Counted from the stretch's first letter, positions 47,757-59,918 are shown. The stretch: 64,000 nt of DNA from Rhizomicrobium electricum (GCF_011762045.1 NZ_JAASQS010000006.1:124001-188000), one strand, 5' to 3'. Notes: a model not told the origin generated them from the letters alone. A program made the numbers and translations.

Positions 47757-48902
47757 TCAGTGCTTGGTTGCCGAGCCTTCCCAGAAGGCTTTCACCTTCG
47801 AGAAGAAGCCTTCGCATTCGGGCTGGCAGCCGCTGTGGCCGCAGCCTTCGAACTGGCGCAGCAATTCCTTCTGCTCTTTCGACAATTTGCACGGCGTTTC
47901 GACGAAGATCTCGACGAACAAGTCGCCGGCGAGGCCGTTGCCGCGCAGGACCGGCATGCCTTTGCCGCGAACGCGGAACTGGCGTCCGGTCTGGGTGCCT
48001 TCGGCGATCTTCACCTGCGTCTTGCCGCCGTCGAGCGTCGGCACTTCGACCGCGCCGCCGAGCGCCGCCGTCACGAACGACACCGGCACGCGGCAATAAA
48101 GGTCGTGACCGTCGCGCTGGAAGATCGGGTGCTGGCCAACCGACAGGAATACGTACAAATCGCCATTGGGGCCGCCGCCGAAACCGGCCTGGCCTTCGCC
48201 CGACAGGCGAATGCGGGTGCCTTCTTCGACGCCCGGCGGAATATCGACCACCAGGGTACGTTCCTTCTGCACATGACCGGCGCCGCCGCAGCTCTTGCAC
48301 GGCTTGCGCACGATCTTGCCGCGGCCCTGACATTGCGGGCAGGTGCGTTCGATGGTGAAGAAACCTTGGCTCGCGCGCACTTTGCCGTGGCCGCCGCAGG
48401 TCGGGCAGGTTTCGGCCGATGTGCCTTTCTCGGCGCCCGAACCGTTGCAGGCCTCGCACGCCACCGCGCTCGGAACGCGGATCTCGGCCTTGGAGCCATT
48501 GAAGGCTTCTTCGAGGGAAATCGACAGATTGTAGCGCAGGTCGCCGCCGCGGTTCTGTTTGCGGCCGCGCTGCCCGCCCATCATTTCGCCGAAGATATCT
48601 TCGAACACATCGGCGAACGAGCCGGCGAAATCGAACGGATTGCCGCCGCCATGGAAGCCGTTGCCCATCCCGCCTTGTTCGAACGCGGCATGGCCGAAAC
48701 GGTCGTACGCGGCGCGCTTCTGATCGTCCTTCAGGACGTCATAGGCTTCGTTGACTTCCTTGAATTTGGCTTCGCAGCCATGATCGCCGGGATTGCAGTC
48801 CGGATGCAGTTCTTTGGCGAGCCTGCGGTACGCCGCCTTGATCTCGGCGGGCGAAGCTCCCTTGTTGCAGCCCAGAACGTCGTAGTAATCGCGCTTGCCC
48901 AT
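47757..48902 (-). CDS. dnaJ: Chaperone DnaJ
   Basis: 381 residues. It is the co-chaperone that delivers substrates to DnaK and stimulates its ATPase. The J domain includes HPD ([27 protein letters not shown]), followed by a Gly/Phe-rich linker and the zinc domain with four CxxCxGxG repeats ([32 protein letters not shown]) and two C-terminal substrate domains. The C-terminus carries additional Cys ([10 protein letters not shown]), and within the J domain Cys residues follow HPD, both features of some alphaproteobacterial DnaJ. It is 111 bp downstream of dnaK. Confidence 0.97.
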   Translation of the reverse strand: MGKRDYYDVLGCNKGASPAEIKAAYRRLAKELHPDCNPGDHGCEAKFKEVNEAYDVLKDDQKRAAYDRFGHAAFEQGGMGNGFHGGGNPFDFAGSFADVFEDIFGEMMGGQRGRKQNRGGDLRYNLSISLEEAFNGSKAEIRVPSAVACEACNGSGAEKGTSAETCPTCGGHGKVRASQGFFTIERTCPQCQGRGKIVRKPCKSCGGAGHVQKERTLVVDIPPGVEEGTRIRLSGEGQAGFGGGPNGDLYVFLSVGQHPIFQRDGHDLYCRVPVSFVTAALGGAVEVPTLDGGKTQVKIAEGTQTGRQFRVRGKGMPVLRGNGLAGDLFVEIFVETPCKLSKEQKELLRQFEGCGHSGCQPECEGFFSKVKAFWEGSATKH

Positions 48903-48970
48903 GGACCCTAATTTTTCGCGCTCCCGTGCCGATAGCCGGTTCCGGAATGCGCCCTAACAGTCAAAACTCT

Positions 48971-49001
48971 GCCGCCGCCCCCTGGTGAAGAGAGCGGCGG
49001 G
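48971..49001 (-). terminator. Hairpin between dnaK and dnaJ
   Basis: On the minus strand, CCGCCGC and GCGGCGG arms (48972-48978 and 48994-49000) with a 15-base loop follow the dnaK stop, then GGCAGAGTTTTG. It could be a partial terminator or an mRNA 3'-protecting stem that sets the dnaK:dnaJ ratio. Confidence 0.45.
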
Positions 49002-49013
49002 TTCTGATGACAG

Positions 49014-50924
<1,911 letters not shown>

Positions 50925-51045
50925 AGTTGTCTTCCTTCCTCAAAAGCAGCGGGTCTTGGGCCTCTTAAGAGCGCCGGGAGTTGCCCGCCCCGTTAGAAAC
51001 AGTTGAGCAGGGCCGGACATGACCCCACCCCGCAGTCTGAGGGGT

Positions 51046-51074
51046 ATATAGGAACGAGGGTCTCCGCTCGCAAG
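51046..51074 (-). promoter_or_regulatory. RpoH (sigma-32) heat-shock promoter of dnaK
   Basis: On the minus strand: CTTG (complement of 51071-51074), an 18-bp spacer, then CCTATAT (complement of 51046-51052). This fits the alphaproteobacterial RpoH consensus CTTG-N17/18-CYTATNT exactly. The predicted start near 51038 gives a leader of about 115 nt for dnaK. Nothing else is seen in the 250-bp gap 50925-51174. Confidence 0.85.
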
Positions 51075-51174
51075 GTCGTGATATCGCTGTCAGAGCAGTA
51101 ATTTTTGCGAACAAACGCAGTACTTGGAAAGACTTAGCAAACACATTCCAAAACCGGTCGCGACATTTGGCACT

Positions 51175-51672
51175 TTATGCGTTCAACTGCCAGACCCAGA
51201 AGTTCAACACCCCGGCAAAGCTCACCCAGCCAAGGTAGGGGATCAGCAGCCAGCCGGCCGGTTTGTCGATCCGCCCGAAGGCGATGAGGGTAGCAAAGAT
51301 CGCTCCCCACAACAGCACCAGATCGGCCAAGGCCGCGCCCGCAGCATGGGCGCCGAAGAATATGAAACTCCAGGCGAAATTCAGCCCGAGCTGAACCAGC
51401 CAAAGCGCCAGGGCGGGAGTCCGGAACCCTTTCGCCCGCCAAACCCGCCAAGCCGCCACGGCGATAAGGACGTAAAGAGCGCTCCACACCGGGGCGAAGA
51501 CCCAGTTCGGCGGGTTGAAGCTCGGCTTGGCCAAGTGGTTGTACCAGCTCGGAATATTCGGCGCCGTCACCTGCCCGGCCGCGAATCCGGCGGCCAGCGT
51601 GAAAGCCAGAAATCCGAACAATACCAACAGACTAAGCCCGATCGCCGGGCGCTTTTCGAAAGCTGCTTCCAT
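51175..51672 (-). CDS. tspO: TspO/MBR family tryptophan-rich sensory protein
   Basis: 165 residues, five membrane helices with the TspO pattern WYNHLAKPSFNPPNWVFAPVWSALYVLIAVAAWRVW, then LWLVQLGLNFAWSFIFFGAH and the C-terminal PYLGWVSFAGVLNFWVWQLN (cholesterol/porphyrin-binding face). TspO proteins bind tetrapyrroles and in photosynthetic alphaproteobacteria modulate pigment and oxygen-linked gene expression. It follows a 26-residue membrane-peptide gene by 3 bp and lies upstream of the dnaK promoter in the same direction. Confidence 0.93.
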   Translation of the reverse strand: MEAAFEKRPAIGLSLLVLFGFLAFTLAAGFAAGQVTAPNIPSWYNHLAKPSFNPPNWVFAPVWSALYVLIAVAAWRVWRAKGFRTPALALWLVQLGLNFAWSFIFFGAHAAGAALADLVLLWGAIFATLIAFGRIDKPAGWLLIPYLGWVSFAGVLNFWVWQLNA

Positions 51673-51675
51673 GGC

Positions 51676-51756
51676 TCACATATGTCCCGTCAGGATCCAA
51701 ATCAGGATGATGACCGGAATGGGAATGCCAATGAGGTAAAGCAGGCAAGAGCGCAT
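51676..51756 (-). CDS. 26-residue hydrophobic membrane peptide
   Basis: ATG 51756 follows AGGGGA at ideal spacing. The product is MRSCLLYLIGIPIP followed by VIILIWILTGHM: one transmembrane helix with a central GIPIP kink, 26 residues. Similar GIPIPIIIL-type peptides occur in alphaproteobacteria (recalled, not searched). The stop is 3 bp before the tspO start, so the two are probably co-transcribed. A longer in-frame extension is Arg/Pro/Ala-rich and not protein-like. Confidence 0.6.
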   Translation of the reverse strand: MRSCLLYLIGIPIPVIILIWILTGHM

Positions 51757-51885
51757 CGCGTGTCCCCTGGTAGCAGGCCGGGGGACCAACGCCGGGCTGA
51801 CGGGCCGGGTTCCGCGCGCCGGTAGGGACAAGAAAAAGGGCGCAGCCGTCGCCGGCCGCGCCCTCATCGATAATGCAACCCCGTC

Positions 51886-53280
51886 TTATTTCTTGGCGTG
51901 CGCTGCCAGGATGTCGGCGATCGAGGCCGACACTTTCTTGGCCGCCGGGATGTGCAGGAATTCGTCGGGGCCGTGGGCGTTGGAGTTGGGTCCGAGTACG
52001 CCGGTGACGACGAACTGGGTGCCGGGATATTTCAGGCCCAAGAAGCCCATGAACGGAATCGAGCCGCCTTCGCCCATGTAGGCCGCGGGCTTGCCGAAAT
52101 GGGCGTTGGAGGCCGCCGTTACCGCCTTTTCCAGCCACGGCGCCAGCGACGGCGCATTCCAGCCGCCTTGTCCGGCTTCGGTTTCGAAGCGCACGTCGGC
52201 GTTGCAGGGCGGATCGGCTTCCAGCGTCTGTTTCATCGCGGCGACGGCCTTCTCGGCATCGCAGGACGGCGGCAGGCGCATCGACAGTTTGGCGACGGAG
52301 TAGGGCAGCAGCACGTTGCCGGCGGTTTCCGGTGTCGGATAGCCGTCCATGGCGATTACCGAAAGCTGCGGCCGCCAGGTGCGGTTGAGGATCAGCTCTT
52401 CGTTCGATGCGCCCATCGGTTTGGTTTTGCCGGCAAACGGCATGCGGTTCCATACCTCGTCGCCGAGCGCGGCGGCGGCTTCGTGGATCTGCTGTTTGCG
52501 GTCGGCGGGCACCGTGACGTTGAGCGCATCAAGTTTGATCGCGCCGGTGGTTTCGTCTTCGAGCCGCGACAGAAGCTGGCGCAGGATGCGGAACGACGAC
52601 GGCACGATGCCGCTGGCGTCGCCGGAGTGGACGCCCGCCGTCAAGACGCGGATGGAAAGTTGTCCCGCCGCGATGCCGCGCAGCGAGGTCGTCAGCCACA
52701 GCTGATCGTAATTGCCGCAACCGGAATCGAGGCACACCACCAGATCGACCGCGCCGATGCGGTCAGACAGGCTGTTGATGTAGTACTCGAGATCGGGCGA
52801 ACCGGACTCTTCGCCGGCTTCGATAGTGACGACGCAGCGCGCATGCGGCGTGCCCGCTTCATGCAGCGCCAGGATAGCGGAGAGGGCTGCGAACATGGCG
52901 TAGCCGTCGTCGGCGCCGCCGCGGCCGTAAAGCTTGCCGTCCTTCAGAACGGGTGTCCACGGGCCCATGCCTTCCGACCAGCCCTTCATTTCCGGCTGCT
53001 TGTCGAGATGGCCGTAGAGCAGGACGTTGCCCGGCGCAGTACCCGGCACTTCGATGAAGATCAGCGGCGTACGGCCTTTGGGCGCGATCACTTCGACCTT
53101 GGCGCCGGCAATTTTGGCAAGGTGCTTCTTGGCCCAGGATTCGAACAGGGCCACCGCTTTCGCCATCTCGCCGCGCGTTTCCCACTCGGGATCGAACATC
53201 GGCGATTTGTTGGGGATCAGGATGTAGTCGGACAGGGTCGGGACGATGTCCTCGTCCCACAGGCGGTCGATGAAGCTCAT
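51886..53280 (-). CDS. M20 family metallopeptidase (dipeptidase-like)
   Basis: 464 residues. It has the dinuclear zinc exopeptidase fold with all ligands: H in LLYGHLDKQPE, bridging D in GRGGADDGYAM, E-E in IEAGEESGSPDL (catalytic Glu plus ligand), D in VCLDSG, and H in SNAHGPDEFL. A dimerisation domain lies at about 205-380 with AGVHSGDASGIVPSSF. No signal peptide, so cytosolic. Substrates in the subfamily are dipeptides (carnosinase/CNDP type); the precise one is unknown. It stands alone between maeB and the tspO pair. Confidence 0.9.
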   Translation of the reverse strand: MSFIDRLWDEDIVPTLSDYILIPNKSPMFDPEWETRGEMAKAVALFESWAKKHLAKIAGAKVEVIAPKGRTPLIFIEVPGTAPGNVLLYGHLDKQPEMKGWSEGMGPWTPVLKDGKLYGRGGADDGYAMFAALSAILALHEAGTPHARCVVTIEAGEESGSPDLEYYINSLSDRIGAVDLVVCLDSGCGNYDQLWLTTSLRGIAAGQLSIRVLTAGVHSGDASGIVPSSFRILRQLLSRLEDETTGAIKLDALNVTVPADRKQQIHEAAAALGDEVWNRMPFAGKTKPMGASNEELILNRTWRPQLSVIAMDGYPTPETAGNVLLPYSVAKLSMRLPPSCDAEKAVAAMKQTLEADPPCNADVRFETEAGQGGWNAPSLAPWLEKAVTAASNAHFGKPAAYMGEGGSIPFMGFLGLKYPGTQFVVTGVLGPNSNAHGPDEFLHIPAAKKVSASIADILAAHAKK

Positions 53281-53394
53281 GGCAGTCCTAGTTCAGCAAA
53301 AGGTTTAGGGGCGGCAAGGCCGCTCCGTCTTGTCCGCTTGATACCACGGCGCGCGGCAATATTCTTGCCCTTTGCGCGCATGACAGGTCCGGCG

Positions 53395-55650
53395 CTACAG
53401 CGAAGCAACCAAGGCCGCGTTGTAGATTTCCGTCATATTGGCGCCGAGCGAGACGATCTGGACCGGTTTTTCGAGCCCGACCAGGAACGGCCCCAGCATC
53501 GAAACACCGCCGATTTCGCCCAGCATTTTGGTGGCGATCTGCGCCGAATGCACCGCCGGCATCACCAGTACGTTGGCGGTGTCGGTGAGGCGGCAGAACG
53601 GATAAAGCCCGAGCTTGTTCTTGCTCAGCGCGACATCGACCGCCATTTCGCCGTCGTATTCGAAGTCGACCTTGCGGTGATCGAGGATATGGACGGCCTC
53701 GACGATGCGTTCGGAGCGTTCGTTGCGGGGAAAACCGAACGTCGAGGAAGCCAGCAGGGCGACGCGCGGCGTGAAGCCGAAGTGGCGCGCCACCTGGGCT
53801 GCCTGGACCGCGATATCGGCGAGTTCTTCCGACGTCGGCAGTTCATGAACAGAGGTGTCGGCGGCGAAGATCACTTTCCCTTTGGCGAAGATGACCAGAA
53901 CGCCCATCGGACGCTGGCCGACTGGGCAATCGAGCACCTGACGCACATCGCCGAGCGTCGCGGTATAGGCGCGCGTCACGCCGGTCACCATGGCATCGGC
54001 TTCGCCGGCGGCGAGCAGCGAGGCGGCGTAGATGTTACGGTCGTTGGTCACCATGCGCACGCAATCGCGATAAAGCGCGCCGCAGCGTTGCAGCCGCTTG
54101 TACAGCGCTTCGATGTAGGGTGAGGCTTCCTGCGCCGAATGGGGCACGCGGATTTCGAGATCGGCGCCATCGAGCCCCATGCCCCACACGGTCGATTGAA
54201 CCACTTCCTTGCGGCCGACCAGGATCGCCTTGCCGAGACCGGCCTGTTGGAACGCGACAGCCGCACGCACCACGCACGGCTCTTCGCCTTCGGCAAACAC
54301 CACCCGCTTGGGATTGGCGCGCACGATGGTTTGCAGCCGGTGGAACAGATTGGCGGATGGATCGAGCCGTGCCGTGAGTTCGGCGCGATAGGCTTCCATA
54401 TCGGTGATGACGTGCCGCGCCACGCCGGTCTTGATTGCCGCTTCCGCCACCGCCGACGACACCCGCGAAATCAGCCGCGGATCGAACGGCGAAGGAATGA
54501 TGTATTCGGCGCCGTAACTGGGCCGGGCGCCGCGATAGGCAGTCGCGACTTCGTCGGGCACGTCTTCGCGCGCCAATGCCGCCAGCGCCTGAGCCGCCGC
54601 GATTTTCATCGGCAGATTGATTTCGCGCGCCCGGACATCGAGCGCACCGCGGAAGATGTACGGAAAGCCGAGAACGTTGTTGACCTGGTTGGGATAGTCG
54701 CTGCGGCCGGTGGCGACGATGGCGTCGGGACGCACGGCTTTGACGTCTTCCGGCGCGATTTCCGGGTCGGGATTGGCCATGGCGAAAATGATCGGCGCCT
54801 TGGCCATGGTCTTGACCATCGCCTGGGTCACCGCGCCCTTGACCGAAAGGCCGAGGAACACGTCGCAGCCTTCGATGGCTTCTTCCAGGGTGCGGGCCTT
54901 GGTTTCCACCGCGTGCGCGCTCTTCCACTGATTCATGCCTTGGGTGCGGCCGCGATAGATCACGCCTTTGGAATCGCACAGCGTAGCGTGCTCGTGCGGC
55001 AATCCCATAGTCTTCAACAGTTCGAGGCAGGCGATGCCCGCGGCGCCGGCGCCGTTCACCACCACTTTGATGTCTTCGATCTTGCGGCCGGTGAGCTGCA
55101 ACGCATTGACGATTCCGGCGGCGCAGATGATGGCGGTGCCGTGCTGATCGTCGTGGAAGACCGGAATGTCCATCAGCTCTTTGAGCCGCGCTTCCACCAT
55201 GAAGCATTCCGGCGCCTTGATGTCTTCCAGATTGATACCGCCGAACGTGGGGCCGAGATAGCGAATAGCACCGACCAGTTCATCGACGTCGTGGGTGTCG
55301 ACTTCGATATCGATGGTGTCGACATCGGCGAAGCGCTTGAACAGCACCGCCTTGCCTTCCATCACCGGCTTCGAGGCCAACGCGCCGAGATCGCCGAGTC
55401 CGAGGATCGCCGTGCCGTTCGAAATCACCGCCACCAGGTTGCCCTTGGCGGTGTAGTCGTAGACCGCGTCCGGCTTCTTCGCGATCACCCGGACCGGCAC
55501 CGCCACGCCCGGCGAATAGGCCAGCGACAGGTCGCGCTGGTTGGCCATCGGCTTGGTTGGAGTCACCGAGATTTTGCCTGGCTTGCCCTGGCTATGAAAG
55601 GCGAGCGCTTCCTCATCGGTGAAGGTGGGGCGGTCGGAGGTTTGTTCCAT
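53395..55650 (-). CDS. maeB: NADP-dependent malic enzyme (MaeB type)
   Basis: 751 residues from ATG 55650, behind GAGGGGAATC. It decarboxylates malate to pyruvate with NADPH formation. The N-terminal malic domain (1-~430) has [36 protein letters not shown] (metal site) and [16 protein letters not shown]. The C-terminal ~320 residues are phosphotransacetylase-like ([39 protein letters not shown]), the non-catalytic allosteric domain of MaeB that responds to acetyl-CoA. Divergent from mutS, with 102 bp between starts. Confidence 0.95.
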   Translation of the reverse strand: MEQTSDRPTFTDEEALAFHSQGKPGKISVTPTKPMANQRDLSLAYSPGVAVPVRVIAKKPDAVYDYTAKGNLVAVISNGTAILGLGDLGALASKPVMEGKAVLFKRFADVDTIDIEVDTHDVDELVGAIRYLGPTFGGINLEDIKAPECFMVEARLKELMDIPVFHDDQHGTAIICAAGIVNALQLTGRKIEDIKVVVNGAGAAGIACLELLKTMGLPHEHATLCDSKGVIYRGRTQGMNQWKSAHAVETKARTLEEAIEGCDVFLGLSVKGAVTQAMVKTMAKAPIIFAMANPDPEIAPEDVKAVRPDAIVATGRSDYPNQVNNVLGFPYIFRGALDVRAREINLPMKIAAAQALAALAREDVPDEVATAYRGARPSYGAEYIIPSPFDPRLISRVSSAVAEAAIKTGVARHVITDMEAYRAELTARLDPSANLFHRLQTIVRANPKRVVFAEGEEPCVVRAAVAFQQAGLGKAILVGRKEVVQSTVWGMGLDGADLEIRVPHSAQEASPYIEALYKRLQRCGALYRDCVRMVTNDRNIYAASLLAAGEADAMVTGVTRAYTATLGDVRQVLDCPVGQRPMGVLVIFAKGKVIFAADTSVHELPTSEELADIAVQAAQVARHFGFTPRVALLASSTFGFPRNERSERIVEAVHILDHRKVDFEYDGEMAVDVALSKNKLGLYPFCRLTDTANVLVMPAVHSAQIATKMLGEIGGVSMLGPFLVGLEKPVQIVSLGANMTEIYNAALVASL

Positions 55651-55752
55651 GGGGCGATTCCCCTCGCTTTTCCACAAGAATACAGCTTCGCACCGGCATG
55701 TACGAACCCCGGTCGCGGCGCAACAAGGATGCGGCTTTGCTAGGTTGGGCTC

Positions 55753-58395
55753 ATGGCCGCAGACCCCTCAGAAAATCCGCTCGAAGGCGCCACCCCCGTG
55801 ATGGCGCAATTTCTGGAAATCAAAGCGACCCATCCTGATTATCTTCTTTTCTACCGGATGGGCGATTTCTACGAACTTTTCTTCGAAGACGCCGTCAAGG
55901 CGTCGGAAGCGCTCGATATCGCCCTCACCAAGCGTGGCAAGCACCTCGGCGAGGACATTCCGATGTGCGGCGTTCCGGTCCATACCGCGGAAAGCTACCT
56001 GGAGCGCCTGATCCGCAAAGGCTTCCGGGTGGCAATCTGCGAGCAGATGGAAGACCCGGCCGAGGCCCGCAAGCGCGGTTATAAGGCGGTGGTCCGGCGC
56101 GAAGTGATCCGCCTCGTCACCCCCGGCACCCTGACCGAAGACTCGCTCCTGGAGCCCAAACAGGCCAATACGCTGGCAAGTTTGGCGCGGGTGGGCGGGG
56201 ATCTGGCGCTGGCGGCCGCCGAAATGAGCGCCGGTTCGTTCCGGGTGGCGGCCATCGGCGCTGCCGATCTCGGGGTCGAACTGGCGCGGCTCAATCCGTC
56301 GGAACTGATCGTACCCGATACCCTGCTGGCCGATCCGGCGCTCGCCGCTCCGCTCAACGGCTTCGGCCCGGCGCTGACGGTGCTGCCGGCGGTGAAATTC
56401 GACTCCGCCACCGGCGAGCGGGCGCTGAAGGAATTCTATGGTGTTGCCGAGCTTTCCGGCTTCGGCACGTTCAGCCGGGCGGAAGTCGCGGCGGCCGGCG
56501 CCTTGATCGGCTACCTGGAGTTGACCCAGAAAGGCAAAGTCCCGGCCCTCAGCCCGTTGGCGCGCGAGGGTGTCGACGCCTTCATGGCGATCGATGCCGC
56601 GACGAGGCGCAACCTCGAATTGATGCAGACTTTGGCCGGCGAACGTCGCGGCTCGTTCCTCTCGGTGATCGACCGTACCGTGACCGCGGCCGGCGCGCGG
56701 TTGCTGGCATCCCGGCTTGCAGCGCCGTTGACCGATGTCGCGACCATCGAAGCCCGGCAGGACGCGGTGGCCCAATTCGTCGACTCGCGCGATCTCTGCG
56801 AAGAGTTGCGCGACAAGCTGCGCAGCGCGCCCGACATCGCCCGCAGTGTGGCGCGGCTGTCGGTGCAGCGCGGCGGTCCGCGCGATCTCACCTGTTTGCG
56901 CGACGGCATTGCGGCGGCGCGGGGCGTACGCGAACTGATGCGCCTCGCCCATGGCGAAGCCGAAACCGCCATTGCCGGACTGCTCGAAGGGTTGGTGGCG
57001 GTGTCGGGGCTCGATGCCAAGCTCTCGCATCTGTTGGTGCCCGAGCCGCCGTTCTATGCCCGCGACGGCGGCTTCATCCGCGCCGGCGCCCATGCGCCGC
57101 TCGATGAGCTGCGGGCGCTGCGCGACGAATCCCGCCGCGTCATTGCCGGGCTCGAAACCCGTTATCGCGACGAAACCGGCGTGCCGCTCAAGATCAAACA
57201 CAACGGCGTGCTCGGCTATTTCATCGAAGTGACGGCGCAGCATGCCGACGGGTTGATGAGCAACGCCGCCTATCGCCATCGCCAGACCATGGCCGGTGCG
57301 GTGCGGTTCTCGACCGACGAGTTGTCGACGCTGGCCAATCGCATTTCGCAAGCCGGCGATCAGGCGCTGGCGCTGGAAAAGCAGTTGTTCGACGAAATGG
57401 CCGCCGATGCTTTGGCGCAAGCGCTCGCGCTGGCCAAAATCGCCGAAGGTCTTGCGGTGCTCGATGTCGCGTCGGGGCTGGCGGATCTGGCGCTGTCGAA
57501 GCGCTATGTGCGGCCGAAGGTCGATGGCTCGAAAGCGTTTCAGATCGTGCGTGGCCGTCATCCCGTGGTGGAAGCCGCGCTCGATGCGGCGCGGGCGCCC
57601 TTCGTGCCCAATGACGCCAGTCTTTCCGGCGACAAACGGCTGTGGCTGGTCACCGGTCCGAACATGGCCGGTAAATCGACCTTTCTGCGCCAGAACGCAT
57701 TGATTGCGATCCTCGCCCAGATGGGCTCGTTCGTGCCGGCGGAGTCGGCGCATATCGGTGTGGTCGACCGGCTGTTCAGCCGCGTCGGCGCCGGCGACGA
57801 TCTCGCGGCCGGCCGTTCCACCTTCATGGTCGAGATGGTGGAAACCGCCGCCATCCTCAATCAGGCGACCGACAAGAGTCTGGTCATTCTCGACGAAATC
57901 GGCCGCGGCACCGCCACCTTCGACGGTCTCGCCATCGCCTGGGCGACCGCCGAGCATCTCTGCGTCAAGAACAAGTCGCGCGCGCTGTTCGCCACCCACT
58001 ATCACGAGATGACGGCATTGGCCGAACGGCTGTCGGCGATGGCGTGCGTCACCATGCGGGTGCGCGAATGGAACGACACCATCGTGTTCCTGCACGAAGT
58101 GGTGCCGGGCGTTGCCGACCGCTCTTACGGCATTCACGTCGCCAAGCTGGCCGGATTGCCGGGCCCGGTGGTGCATCGCGCCCAGGAGGTGCTCGCCGCA
58201 CTGGAAGAGGGCCGCGAAGGCCACAAGCCGCTTGCCCGCATCGACGATCTGCCGCTGTTCTCGGTCTTGGCACCGGCCAAGAAAGAGCAAAACGCCGTCG
58301 AGGAAGCCCTGCGCGCCGTCGATCCCGATGCCCTGTCGCCCAAGCAGGCGCTGGAAGTGCTGTACGAGCTGAAAAGCAAGCTGCCGTTGAACTAG
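55753..58395 (+). CDS. mutS: DNA mismatch repair protein MutS
   Basis: 880 residues. It recognises mismatches and starts methyl-independent repair with MutL. The mismatch-binding domain contains the conserved FYRMGDFYELFFEDA (Phe-x-Glu wedge) near the N-terminus, then connector, lever and clamp domains. The ATPase domain has Walker A GPNMAGKSTFLRQ, LVILDEIGRGTATFDGLAIAWATAEHL and FATHYHEMTAL. A C-terminal dimerisation helix (LSPKQALEVLYELKSKL) is present. Start at ATG 55753; no LexA box was seen in the divergent promoter region with maeB. Confidence 0.97.
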   Translation: MAADPSENPLEGATPVMAQFLEIKATHPDYLLFYRMGDFYELFFEDAVKASEALDIALTKRGKHLGEDIPMCGVPVHTAESYLERLIRKGFRVAICEQMEDPAEARKRGYKAVVRREVIRLVTPGTLTEDSLLEPKQANTLASLARVGGDLALAAAEMSAGSFRVAAIGAADLGVELARLNPSELIVPDTLLADPALAAPLNGFGPALTVLPAVKFDSATGERALKEFYGVAELSGFGTFSRAEVAAAGALIGYLELTQKGKVPALSPLAREGVDAFMAIDAATRRNLELMQTLAGERRGSFLSVIDRTVTAAGARLLASRLAAPLTDVATIEARQDAVAQFVDSRDLCEELRDKLRSAPDIARSVARLSVQRGGPRDLTCLRDGIAAARGVRELMRLAHGEAETAIAGLLEGLVAVSGLDAKLSHLLVPEPPFYARDGGFIRAGAHAPLDELRALRDESRRVIAGLETRYRDETGVPLKIKHNGVLGYFIEVTAQHADGLMSNAAYRHRQTMAGAVRFSTDELSTLANRISQAGDQALALEKQLFDEMAADALAQALALAKIAEGLAVLDVASGLADLALSKRYVRPKVDGSKAFQIVRGRHPVVEAALDAARAPFVPNDASLSGDKRLWLVTGPNMAGKSTFLRQNALIAILAQMGSFVPAESAHIGVVDRLFSRVGAGDDLAAGRSTFMVEMVETAAILNQATDKSLVILDEIGRGTATFDGLAIAWATAEHLCVKNKSRALFATHYHEMTALAERLSAMACVTMRVREWNDTIVFLHEVVPGVADRSYGIHVAKLAGLPGPVVHRAQEVLAALEEGREGHKPLARIDDLPLFSVLAPAKKEQNAVEEALRAVDPDALSPKQALEVLYELKSKLPLN

Positions 58396-58439
58396 CTGGC
58401 TCTTGCTCCCGTCCCCGGCTTGGTGTCAGGCTCCCGCCT

Positions 58440-58901
58440 ATGGAGGCACAGGTTCGCAAGTTCCTGGTGGTGGTCGACAAGACGCCCGAATGCAAAGTGG
58501 CGGTGCGTTTCGCGGCGCGCCGGGCGCAGCACACGGACGGGCGGATGACGCTGCTCTGCGTTGCCGCGCCGGTCGATTTCCAGCAATGGGGCGGCGTCGA
58601 AGAGATCATGACGGACGAAGCCCATCGCGATGCCGAAGCCCTCGTTTATGACGCAGCGAAAATCATCAACGAGCTGACCGGCCTGACCCCCGAACTCATC
58701 ATCGAGCATGGCGAAGCCGCCGAGTGCCTGATGGAACTGATCCGTCGCGACCGCGACATTTCCATTCTGGTCTTGGCGGCCGGTACCTCGAAGGACGGCC
58801 CCGGCCCGCTGGTCAAGCTGTTCGCCACCAAGGTCCAGGCGATCCCGGTGACCATCGTACCCGGCAATCTCACCGACACCGAAGTCGACGAACTGGCTTG
58901 A
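58440..58901 (+). CDS. Universal stress protein (UspA family)
   Basis: 153 residues from ATG 58440. The Usp alpha/beta fold is indicated by VRKFLVVVDKTPECKVAVRFAARRAQHTDGRMTLLCVA at the N-terminus and ISILVLAAGTSKDGPGPLVKLFATKVQAIPVTIVPG at the C-terminus, with a central EALVYDAAKIINELTGLTPELIIEHGEAAECLMELIRRD. The ATP-site G-x-x-G-x9-G-S/T motif is modified (G-T-S-K-D-G-P), so nucleotide binding is uncertain. It follows mutS by 44 bp in the same direction. Confidence 0.88.
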   Translation: MEAQVRKFLVVVDKTPECKVAVRFAARRAQHTDGRMTLLCVAAPVDFQQWGGVEEIMTDEAHRDAEALVYDAAKIINELTGLTPELIIEHGEAAECLMELIRRDRDISILVLAAGTSKDGPGPLVKLFATKVQAIPVTIVPGNLTDTEVDELA

Positions 58902-58955
58902 CGGCTTGTCCTCGGCAGACCAGCTTTTCTCGGAACCGACACAAGGGCAGAGGCG

Positions 58956-59918
58956 ATGTGGGATTTCCGTTTCGGCACAGCGATCGCAATGATGCTCAGA
59001 ACGCTGCCGTTTGTGTTGCTGCGGCTGGTGGTCTTTGCCGTCATCGGCGTGGCGTATCTGTTCGCCATGGGCACCGGAGCTGCGGTCGGCTATGGCATGG
59101 CGCGTGTTTTCGCTGGCGGCGGCGAGGGCGGCGCATTTCTGGGTGGGGCGCTCGGCTTCGGCATCGTCAGTGTGGCGCTCTATCTGGCGCGCGAGTATCT
59201 GCTCTATCTCGTCAAGGCGGCCCATATCGCCGTGCTGGTCGAACTCTATGACGGCCACGACATTCCGGCCGGCCAAAACCAGATCGCTTTCGGCAGCGGC
59301 TTTGTGAAAACCCATTTCACGGAATCGTCGGTGCTGTTCGGCGTCGACCAGCTTATCAAAGCGATCCTCAGAACGGTTTTCGGCAGCGTCAATTTCATCG
59401 CCTCCTTCCTGCCGGTGCCGGGGCTGCAAGGACTGCTCAACCTCGCCGAAAAGGTGGTGCGCCTGTCGCTGACCTATGTCGACGAGATCATTCTCGCCTA
59501 TCTGATCCGGACCCGCACCACCAACCCGTGGGCGACCGCCCAGGAGGGGCTGATTCTCTATGCCCAGAACTACAAGCACTTCCTCAAGAACGCGCTGTGG
59601 CTGGCGGTGTTCTTGTGGCTGCTGACGGCGGCGATTTTCGTTGTCCTCTTGGCTCCGGCCGCAGCGCTGGCGGCGCTGATCCCCGGCGATCTCTCGCTGT
59701 TCGGATTTGCCGTGGCGCTCATCCTGGCCTTGAGCCTGAAAGCGGCGCTGCTCGAACCCATCGCTATCGCGGCGCTGATGGAGGTTTATTTCAAGACCAT
59801 TGCGGGTCAGACGCCCGACCCGGAATGGTCGGCCCGGCTCAATGAACTCTCGGGCAAATTCCGCGATCTCGGCGCCAAGGCGGCGCGCTGGACCCGTCCG
59901 GCAGAGGTTCGGGTATGA
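58956..59918 (+). CDS. Multi-pass membrane protein of unknown function
   Basis: 320 residues from ATG 58956 behind AGAGG. About five to six hydrophobic segments occur: LPFVLLRLVVFAVIGVAYLFAMG, FLGGALGFGIVSVALYLAREYLLYLV, and two near 218-265 (LWLAVFLWLLTAAIFVVLLA, LFGFAVALILALSLKAALLEPIAIAAL), with soluble loops between. No transport or enzyme motif is recognised. Its stop overlaps the start of the HIG1-like small protein (ATGA), so both are made together. Confidence 0.75.
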   Translation: MWDFRFGTAIAMMLRTLPFVLLRLVVFAVIGVAYLFAMGTGAAVGYGMARVFAGGGEGGAFLGGALGFGIVSVALYLAREYLLYLVKAAHIAVLVELYDGHDIPAGQNQIAFGSGFVKTHFTESSVLFGVDQLIKAILRTVFGSVNFIASFLPVPGLQGLLNLAEKVVRLSLTYVDEIILAYLIRTRTTNPWATAQEGLILYAQNYKHFLKNALWLAVFLWLLTAAIFVVLLAPAAALAALIPGDLSLFGFAVALILALSLKAALLEPIAIAALMEVYFKTIAGQTPDPEWSARLNELSGKFRDLGAKAARWTRPAEVRV

